From: Fomes fomentarius
Lineage: Eukaryota; Basidiomycota; Agaricomycetes; Polyporales; Polyporaceae
Length of the DNA stretch: 64,000 nucleotides
Assembly: GCA_022606135.1 (NCBI GenBank)
Contig: JABYQN010000002.1
Location: 1,116,001-1,180,000 of the forward strand
Reading direction: 5' to 3'
Position numbers and translations under genes: made by a program. Each line of letters opens with the position of its first letter. Position 1 is the first letter of the stretch. The notes under the pieces were generated by a model. The model was not told where the DNA came from. It saw only the letters and a list, made by a program, of their open reading frames with translations, and did no database searches. Below are positions 55,151 to 64,000 of the stretch, in pieces.

Positions 55151-58100
55151 CAGAGGAAGACGGGAAGACGTAGCATGACTTCGTTTGAGGTGTAGAGGAG
55201 GAAAGGGAGGTCGAAGCCACGGGTGGTGACTGTGGCGCAACTTCCGACGAGATGTCCTCTGGTGAGCGTGCATCCGCGCGAATATGGTTGTGTTGTGTGC
55301 ATAGGGCCAGGCTCCTTGCTAGTTCAGTGACGGTGGTGCCTCGGCTAAGCAGGAAGCTTCCATGTCGGTGTATCTAATCTACTGTACTCGTAGCTAAAAT
55401 ACATCGGGTTACCGTATTTCTTCTATCGAGTCGAGCTGGAGCTCTAGTTGGTTGTGCCCACTTCTCAATCATCCATGCAGTCGATGTGAAGTATGATCTG
55501 ATATCTTAGTGTATACATCCGGACGATCAGTCAGAGGTCCGTCTGGTATTTATATCGAAGTTTCTAACTACTAGTACCCTGCTCATCAGCCTGAGCACCT
55601 AGGTTACCGTAATTACATACAGAGCAGTTGACAGTGCTCGATAGAAGACAATCATAGCGGCCGCAACCGTTGTAGTTACTAGTCTTCTCCGCAGTGAGTA
55701 CATGAGCATCATTATGGCGAGCGTACCCTGCGTTGGCGCTATAGTATGGTGCTGGGACGTGGCTTCGCGCCATAAGGCACACCTTGACGCATTGTTAAGC
55801 CGAGCCCGAATGACTCAGTGTTATTTCCGCCCATCGACTTCCACGTTGATTGTGATATAAGATAGAATTCAATAATCCATGCGCAACTGCAAGATTACTA
55901 ATCACGTTAGCCCAATTTGCGGCCTCGAGCATTCGCAAGACATCAGAGCTGTAGTCTTAGTCAGTAGCAATACAGAAGCTTCTCAACGACTATGAAGAGG
56001 AGCGAAAACGCTAGAATCTGGCAATGATGGGAAACCATTAGAACAAGAAAAGAGCGCAGCCGTTGCTGGGGGATGCATACATCTCCCACTTATTCTTCAA
56101 TATCTATGCAGCCAGTATCATACTAGCGTGTGGAGACAGCTGCGATGGTCAGCCAATAGTGGATGTGGACGAGGGCGAGGATGAACCTTGTGAGTGGAGG
56201 CGCTTATGAGTGTGGCCGGCCATTGCCGGGAGTTACGAGCCTGAGGTGGCAAGGGTGCCAGCGTGAACTTGACCTCATCCATCTACGTGTTCGACCCAAG
56301 CACATTGATTCTCATCCTTTACGCCTCTTTAACCTTCTACTAGCAAACCACGGTCGATGGGAAGCTTTACTCTGGTCACGCTAATCGTGTATGGAAGCGA
56401 CCTCCAGACTCAGGCTACTTCAGCACGCCCTGAGACGTGGCATCGCGGCTACAATTACGAGTTTACGACTCTGTCACACGGCATACTTATCTCAACACCA
56501 CTCAACTCACAACCACTAGAGACTTCAGCTTTTACAGATACAAGTGACACAAGTGCCAGTGATGTAGCTGGCGAAACAGGTCTGTTACACATCGTCCATA
56601 AACAGTGGCGCTTCTTTGATGTCTCGGTGCATCACCCTACAGAGAACCTTCAAAGTGAGACAGCATTTTGTTCAGCATTCAGAGTATCACGTCCGCTACG
56701 CTCCCGACAGCAAATATTGGTGAGTACATAGGCGGGAATGTCTCCTGATATGGAAGGTACGCGGGAGCGGGGGCGTGGGAATGATGCGCCCCAAGCGCTT
56801 ACACTGCTGGTTGCGACAGTAACCCTCCTTTGCGCCTTTGTCTGCAACCAAGATGTGTATCCCCGCCTGGTTGCTGCAAATCACGGTAGACAACCTGCTT
56901 GCGCAAAGGAAGTGGTATGTCTGCTTTCCGTTCGAAACTGATATTCAATACTGACGCGCTTGAAGTAGTATAACTATGTGAGCTAACGATAAAGCCTGAT
57001 CAACGACGACTTGGCGCGCACCGCTGAGACCGCCCAGTCACACGTCAAGTGGCTCGAGACGCATGTTAACAGGCTACTATCTGGCATGGACGAGACATGC
57101 ATTGACGGACGTGGTCTCCGGAGTTGGTCTCCTGGTAAGTCGCGCGTACTCTGCGAGGGACTTTCATGCGTGTCAGCCCCATACGTCTCATGGCCGGATA
57201 GTAACAGGCGGTGTAAACCTCCACCATCGTCTGTCTCTCCGGACTCCGTGGCCATGTCCGAAGGCGTAACGAGGCCATCGAGGGGTCGCCTCACGCTTTG
57301 TCTTCCGTTTCCCAGCCTCCAGGCCTTGGAGCCCTATTGCCTGTCCAAGTAGTCAGGAAGCTGCGTATACATACGCCTATATGCGCGTATACGCAGGTCT
57401 ATAAGACTATCATGCCCATTCGCACGAGGAACATGTCCGCCATCGCAACGCGCGTCCGACATCCTCACGCTTTCGTGCGACGGTGCCATGTCATGTCATT
57501 CCCGAGGCAGGTTCTCAGCACTGGCGGCGGCAGGCTCTGGGAAGGCCCTCCTGAATGTCCGGCAGCATGGCAGCAACGTGTCGTCGACAAGCGCAAGCGG
57601 GGGAACATACCTCATTGTCATTCCTCAGGTTATCATCTCCGCCGTGCAGCATGCCGTTGTCGGGACTCGGCCTGGCCGTCGAGAGAGCTGCCAGGAACGC
57701 AGGTGGATAGACACGTGTTGTTAGGCGATCGACGGTGCGTGTTCGTTTGAAGTTTGACGTTCAATCGCATTACGTACGCCTGCCTGCCTCCGACACCTCG
57801 TGCACGCTCCTTCACGCAGGTAGGCACTGCTATCTCCGGTCATTCAAAGGCATGCTCTTTGTGACTTCACTACCTGGCGATAGGTAGCAGCACATACTCC
57901 ATCCTCGTTCATTGTCGATTCACAACCGTTCCTGCATGTCCACGATGCGAACGTTCGACTTGACATTGCTTAACGGTCACAAAGGCTATGTAGAGTCTCA
58001 GAGCCAGACGAGCAGTGTCCGCACCGCTCGGCACTGCTGCGTTGTGGGCCTCATGTCTTCGGACTTGATCAATTGGTGATCGGGTGAATGATCGGGGACG

Positions 58101-59808
58101 CTTCTTCCGGAAGTACAGGCCCGCGAGCAAGTGCGGGGTAAACCCTGTCGTGTAAATGCAACGCCTGTGTTATGACGTCTTCCGCCTTTTGAACGCATGG
58201 AGGGCATGAAGAGCAATTGATGCCATGTTCTGGTTGTCGTCCGTGACATTAGGTGAGTCGTGTGTCGTATAATTATCACACTACACACCGCATGACTTAC
58301 CTTCTGCAAGGTGCCTTCTACCAGTGATCACAGTGTCGCAGTTGCTCGCGGTATCAGTCGGCGGGTGTGGTGAGAGAAAGAGGACGAACAGAGGTATGAG
58401 GAGGTAAGAAAAAAATCGAAGTGCCCTTCGGGTGTGTACCCGATGCCTAATGACCTCAAAGCATAAGGTACGACGCTCACCTGTTCAGTCGAAAGGAGAG
58501 GATAGCGTTCGGTAAGCTCCTGGCAGAAATAGCCTTTTGGACCATGCGACCGCACGCCGAGGTATGTCCCTCTTTAGGCGCTCTCCACAGGATTCTTCGA
58601 CCAAGTCTGCCCATGATGTGTCTTCTTTCAAGGATAACGGAAAGAAAAGGAAGACCGCACCAGGAGAGCTGCGGGTCTCGTGTCCGTCGATCGTCGACCG
58701 TCCTTCTCAGGAGTCAGCGCTATACCGTGATTGCAAGTGGCTGAGCACACAGAGCTGACGCAAAAGGAACATGTCATAGTGGATGACGAAAGGCGAGAAG
58801 CATAAGCCACAGAAGGCATTGACAATGACGAAGTGAACGTATCGCGCACTTCGAGCGCTCGGAACCCATGGTCCGTTTGGTGACGTCGGATGGTATACGC
58901 ATGCACGGGCTCAGGGCAGTCTGGACATTGGTGGACCACGGACGGAGGTTAGCCTGAGGTCTCTCCCGTGGGCCTCGCTGATCCCGGTACCCTCGGCGAG
59001 TGGCCACACGAATAGCCAACGAACCACGGCGCGCGGACAACGAAGCCCTGCGCTCGGAGGGCTGGTGGAGATTGTGTTTTTCTACGGAGATCCAAGTGGA
59101 AGGTATGCGACGGGTGTGTGACCAGAAAGGCGGAGGCATTAGGCTTCGGACTGGTCCTTGGGCCGGGTTCCTGCAGCTTCGCGTGAGGTTTTGTGGCCTT
59201 GAAAAGGCGAAGGGAGAAAGGATGGACGTGCGGAATACGGATCGGGATGGACAGAATGTCGGGTGAACGTCGCGTCTTCAGACGGGACACAAGGTCAAAG
59301 GAGGATTCGCTGCGGACGAGAGAGGGGTGAAATGGCGCAAGGGGTGTTTTTGGCACGGTTGTTATCCGGGAGTCTCAGGATTGGAGGAGCGGGATTGGCT
59401 CCGGGTGCGCACGGCGATGGGCGTAGGAACGACGAAAGAGGGTGAGAACATGGCATCAAAGCCTCGCGCCAAACCTGCTTGCGGCAATTTTGTTTTGGGT
59501 TTGGCGGCCTTCACACGACGCACGCCCGCCCGCAACTCGCGTCTTCACCAAGACCAATCGCGGCGCGAGCTTAGATATGCGCCGTAGCGCGCGTCGTGTT
59601 TGTCTGCAGCAGCATCCAAAGTGGACGAAGCACATCAGTCAAGTTCAGAAGATGATACTGTGCAAAGGAGCGGTGTTGATGGAGTTGTGCGCGATATCTA
59701 TATCATGGCCAGGAGCGGAGGTGATGGTGATTTGTGTCGGCAAGCTAAGTTCCCTGGGCGAGCACCTCCCGAATCTGGAACTTCTGGCGGCTGCTCCCAT
59801 ACGAAGCG
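55151..59808. other. long interval without a confident gene
   Basis: Several frames of 100-150 codons occur (56357-56731 plus; 57298-57750 plus; 59356-58949 minus) but none shows a family signature. Around 57.49-57.72 kb a frame with AAAGSGKALL and GGTYLIVIPQVIIS faintly recalls a helicase-type P-loop and motif Ia; it is too weak to call. The segment may include decayed genes. Confidence 0.35.
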
Positions 59809-59816
59809 ATATAAGT
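59809..59816 (+). promoter_or_regulatory. TATA-like element of the bZIP gene
   Basis: gatataag, about 155 bp before the proposed ATG, followed by a C/T-rich leader typical of fungal core promoters. Confidence 0.45.
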
Positions 59817-59969
59817 CCGCGTCCCTTAGCTTCCCATCTTTTTGAACCCGAACCCCCACCTCCGTCGCCATCCTCCTCCTCCTCCGCAGTCGTCCGCCGA
59901 CATTTACTTCCGCCTCCACATCCGGCAGCCTTGCCTCAACACCCACACCGACCCCCGAAAACGACCAAC

Positions 59970-62362
59970 ATGTCCTCCATCCACCTCCCCGCCTTGGCCA
60001 TGTCTCAGTTCATCGCCGACGCGCCCCTCACTTCGCCTATCTCCGACTCCCTCGCCGTCCCATGGGACCGCGACCCCGCCCTCGCCGCTCTCTACGACCC
60101 CTTCTCGCTCCCGCTCTCTTCACCCTCCATGCCTGGCACAATGCCTGACACCCGCAAGGTTCTCAAAGGCCGCATGACGCCCGACGTTCCCTCGGAACAG
60201 TGTCTCCCGACCCACCAGGTCTTCGACTTTGTGCCGGGCTCCATCACCGCGCAGGTGAGCAGTGCTGCGTCCACGCCCGAGTCGTCCCCCCAGGCCGCGC
60301 CGCAGCCGCTCCCACACCACTCGGGCGCGGAGCACGACTCGTACCAGACAGAGTCGGCCGGCAGCGTCGTCGTGCCTGCGAAGCGACCTTCAGTCGGGCC
60401 TACGACCGCCTGCAAGAAGGCACGCGCGGGCGAGCGGGTGAGCACCAAGGACTTCGTGCCCCCGGACGTAACGGGGCTCAGCAAGCGCGAGGCGCGGTTA
60501 GTCAAGAACCGTGCGGCCGCCTTCTTGAGTCGGCAGAGGAAGCGGGAGGAGTTCGAGAGCATGGAGATGTGAGCACCATCCTTTGCAGCTCTGTTTTTTT
60601 CGCCGTCCATTCTTCGTATCCATCCTGCGCGGTGGGCGTCTATGGTATCCTTCCCTGCGCGTCTCGGCCGGGGGTTGATTGGTGCCAGTCGAGGCTGTGG
60701 CCGCCCAATGTCCCAGTTTCTCACTGAGTCCGGAGCGCGCATCGCTCCACCGGTTTCCAAACCACGTTCCTCCTGCCCTGTCGGAGACTTATCTACTTAC
60801 GACATCACCTTCTTGCCCGAGATCACATCTTGTGAGCATATCTGTTCACACCTTCTGATCGAGGGCGTGTTGCACCGGTTCATGACGTACGCTGCCGTCT
60901 GCGAATTTTGCATTTGCTTCTGTCTAGCAATGTGCATCGAGCATCGTAGATATGCGGACAACGAGCTCGTACTAGCCTCGTTTGCTTTAAAGCTTTGCGT
61001 TTTGTCGCCGACGCTCGTGTATGCGCCCACATAATCACCATCTCCTATCAATCGGAGATCCTGGAGCTGTGAACTTTACACACAGAAATCTGGACGTGAT
61101 GCTTCGGGCTCTCGCGTTCATCACCGAGGGCTCTCACTGCCTCGTTTCATCATTGAATGGCCAGTATTTTGGACTGTGAATACTGATTAACTGTTCGACA
61201 GTCGTGTGGCCGAGCTCGAGCAGGAGAATGCGCGCCTTCTCGCGTCGATCCAGCAGCAGGCGCCTTCATCGTCGTCGTCGTCTTCTCCATCGTCATCGGA
61301 CGATGGTGGCCTCAAGTCGGAGCTAGAGCAGCTCAGGCGTCAGCTTGCGGAGACGCAGCAGCGTGAACGCGAACTCGCGGAGAAGTTGTCCAGTGCGCCT
61401 CCGCCACAGAAACCGGATGTGGTGAAGATGGAGCAGGTCGAGCCCCAATTGCCCGTGTCGTTGCGTGCGCACAAGGGTGAGCGATCGGGTGCGAGCTTTG
61501 GACTAATGGTAAGTCCCTTCCCACGGCTTTACTATATCCGCCTTCAACGCGACTCTTTACCCAGGTCCTGCTATGCGCGCTCCCTACGCTCCTTTCAATG
61601 CCCACGCACAACACGATGTCGAGCAGCATGTCGTTCAACCCGTCTCACTCACATTCGCACTCCACCTCGCTCGACATGGCCTCGTTCGCGCCGAATGACT
61701 ACGACTGGGGTGTCGGATTTGGCTCTGGCGCTATGGACCTCGACTTGACGCCCTCGACTCTGGCCTCGGAGGAATCCTCTGAGCCCGAGTTCAAGAAGCT
61801 CGAGTTCGTTGACGTCGACGCGGAGAAGCTCGGACTCGGTGGCCTGGACATCTCGTTCGACGCCAGCGCTGCTAAGGAGGGTCGTATCCGCGTCCGGATT
61901 CACCCACCTGCAGCTTCGGAAAACGGCGACCAGGCCCAGATCAAGGAGCAGGAGGAGGACCAGCCGATGTGGCACGACGCAGAGGAGGACCTCGGTCCAT
62001 TCCTTGGCGTCGGCACCGACTACGACCAGCAGCCCTCCTTCGGTTCCTCTGGTCTCCACCCACTCGACTTCACTTTCCCAACCTCGTCATCGTCCGCCCT
62101 CTCAGCGTCTACTACGCCCTCCCTCGTGTCTTCGCCAACAAGCTCCTTCTTCCCGAGCATGCCGTCGCCATCGCATACGCCGAATGAGTATGAGTTCGAG
62201 CTCGGTAGCGAGTACGGTAGTGTCGGCAGTGGCATGTCCCGTGCGGGCAGTCCCGGCATGGGCTCGACTTTCGGCTCGGGCCGACGGAGGGTGCGCATCG
62301 CGCTGCGCGGGATGCCCACGAAGGGTAAGGAGGGCGGTGAGTGGGAGGTCGAGGTTTGCTAG
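59970..62362 (+). CDS. bZIP transcription factor with a hydrophobic segment
   Basis: Exons 59970-60568, 61202-61508 and 61565-62362 close in frame to 567 residues. Residues 1-165 are Pro/Ser-rich. The bZIP lies at about 173-255: basic region KREARLVKNRAAAFLSRQRK, with the N-x7-R signature, then EEFESMEIRVAELEQENARL, followed after a Ser-rich insert by a second leucine-spaced helix, SELEQLRRQLAETQQREREL. At residues 298-314 a hydrophobic stretch, FGLM|VLLCALPTLLSM, may be a membrane anchor, as in ATF6-like stress regulators. The C-terminal part is Ser/Asp-rich with an activation-domain look and ends VRIALRGMPTKGKEGGEWEV. Intron 1 is 633 nt and cuts exactly between basic region and zipper; intron 2 is a normal 56 nt. 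I chose ATG 59970 as the first plausible start after the TATA-like element, although the frame is open upstream. Confidence 0.85.
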
Positions 62363-64000
62363 GCTTGATTGGTCTACCAGAGGTCGCGGCGGCGGTGTGC
62401 AGGACATGCAGGAAGCTGATAACGGTTTTGTTTGCCTGGGTGCCTCGTGCGGTCGTGCGGACGACGCGGCGGGAGGCGGAAGGCGCGATTATGCGTTAAC
62501 CTATTATGGTGCGGTTCCACCAGCTCTTTTTAGTGTCTTAATCTCCCTTTCTCTCTTCTTACACCCCGAACGTGATTGACTCTTCTTGTTCGTTCGCGCG
62601 CCCCGAGGTGTGCGCGTTTGCGATACTTCCCTTCTGATTTTGAAAATTTTCATGTTTGCTGTCTCGGTCTTTTGCCTTTGCATCCCACTCGTACTCTACT
62701 CGCTCGTCTATGTATTACACTCTGGCTCTCGTGCTCTCGCCTCGCCCATTGCATACACACATAAAATCACGTACCATATATCCGATCCAAGCATCCATAC
62801 ACCCCATACATCATACACCATACGCCGTACATACATACACCGACTTACACGCAACCAAAGAAGTATCATACGTAAACTCGTCTATTCCCCCTGCTACCGT
62901 ACCGCTCATACCCGCCCTGCCGCTTGCTTGTTAACACACTTCTGTCGGTTGTTGGTTATTTTTGTCTGTGTCTTCCATGTTCCCGGTCCACTTCGCCGTC
63001 GCTACGCTGTTTTGCGGGACCTCGTGCTTGCGACGCTCGCGCGGGCGTTGCTAGTCTGCTTCTTGCAGGCGCTGCGGCGGCTTGTTAGATGTCTTTTTTT
63101 GTGCTATTACTTATGAAGCGCCCGCCCGAGTGCCTTCGTGCCTGTCGTTTCTGGTCTCCGGTGTCTCGATATCGCTACGCTACTCCTCGCTATGGGCTTG
63201 GTCAAAACGGTGTCCTATGGATGATGTACATGTATGGTCCTATGAAGTACTTACTCAACAAACAACCCCCGCTCTCCCCCAGCCTCCTCTATTTCGCCTT
63301 TCGACCGCGACTCGTACCCGCCTCGACCTGGATGCTTGAAGTTGATCGTCGTCGACGTCTCGTATTGAGATTCTCATGTTGTACGTCAAGATTCCAGGGT
63401 CAAGATTCCAAGGCCCAGGGCGGCTTGGAGTGTTGCCAGTTGGAATGAGCCTCGGCCCTCGACCATCACCACCCCAACGCTAAAAGCTTCCGTAGCATCA
63501 GAAGGATGTGATGGAACTTGGGAAATGCGCAATCAAGACTCAAGAGGGTGACTGCGCAAAGGAGCGGAAGGGGTCTAATCAGGTATTTGTGCGGACATAA
63601 GCGGCTTTACCTTTATGCGGCTTAGAGTATGGTAGAAGTGTTGTTATTACTGAGTCGACGTTGCGCCTTGCCACTATCTTAACCATGTTGCGGATAGGCG
63701 TCGCTCACTATAGCTATGGCCGCGCATACTGGTATACTGCTACAGGCGTTGCTGACATTCTCTATACCAAGTCGAGGAAACAGATCCTTTCGTGGACATC
63801 GCTGAGAGCGAGTCCTGATCGATGCTCGCAGGCTCCACCGCAATACCGGTGCCCGTACAGCGAGCTCTACCAGAGCCTAATTGTAGTGAGTGACAATCTC
63901 TTGGATACTTGAGCTGATATCTATGCTTCTTGAATAGTTTGCGGGAACAAGTTGGGAACCAGAACCCAATCGTGCGGGGATACCTGGATGTGGCATGTGG
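62363..64000. other. 3' flank, no gene recognised
   Basis: Pyrimidine-rich sequence after the bZIP gene, probably its 3' UTR at first. A cataca/atacac-rich low-complexity tract lies at about 62791-62843. Frames to the window end show no known motif. Confidence 0.4.
62791..62843. repeat. ATACAC-rich low-complexity tract
   Basis: Irregular repeats of catacacc, catacatc and acatacata. Confidence 0.6.

Noticed and set aside
57480..57730. SNF2-type helicase fragment
   Set aside because: Only a loose P-loop-like and motif-Ia-like resemblance in one short frame; no further helicase motif found.

Overview
The window looks like nuclear DNA of a filamentous basidiomycete, most likely an Agaricomycete. 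Most recognisable genes are cut by many short GT-AG introns (about 50-70 nt). The gene content includes HET-domain allorecognition-type proteins, a P450 relict, an adenylate-forming (NRPS-like) enzyme, HMG-box and bZIP regulators, and fungal-type dynamin. Many computed reading frames here are shadows. Where possible the gene models below were rebuilt by joining exons and checking that the frame closes.

Layout. 1-5.7 kb: a divergent pair, a 3-hydroxyacyl-CoA dehydrogenase (-) and a peroxisomal-type solute carrier (+), sharing a 275-bp promoter region; both fit fatty-acid oxidation. 5.7-11 kb: gene-poor, with a short inverted-repeat element and a broken cytochrome P450. 11.1-13.4 kb: a second divergent pair, a DUF1279/FAM210-type protein (-) and a predicted mitochondrial protein (+). 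14-38.7 kb: an unstable block built from repeats of the same few genes: HET-domain proteins, coiled-coil proteins with a conserved C-terminal domain (perhaps the basidiomycete DUF6697 family), a glutaryl-CoA dehydrogenase (GCDH), a YCII-type protein and one unknown gene (Y). Segments at 20.2-23.4 kb and 33.3-38.0 kb are inverted copies of one another. In the left copy GCDH and the coiled-coil gene survive and HET is half deleted. In the right copy HET survives (with a one-base frameshift) and the other two are relics. Between the arms lie YCII, serine/proline-rich hypothetical genes and a mosaic of gene fragments. 39-46 kb: two hypothetical proteins and a dynamin fragment without its GTPase domain. 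47.7-50.3 kb: an adenylation-domain gene that stops where the carrier domain should begin. 50.7-55 kb: an unknown gene, part of which is copied at 32.5 kb, and HMG-box-like remnants, one interrupted by TGA. 60-62.4 kb: an intact three-exon bZIP transcription factor with a hydrophobic segment.

The best candidate for an undescribed system is the recurring pair of a HET-domain gene and a coiled-coil gene. It occurs three times in different orientations and states of decay, as expected for a rapidly evolving recognition locus. GCDH and YCII look like metabolic passengers caught in the duplications. Three genes (P450, GCDH, HET2) share a one-base deletion next to a G run, so assembly error must be excluded before they are called inactive.
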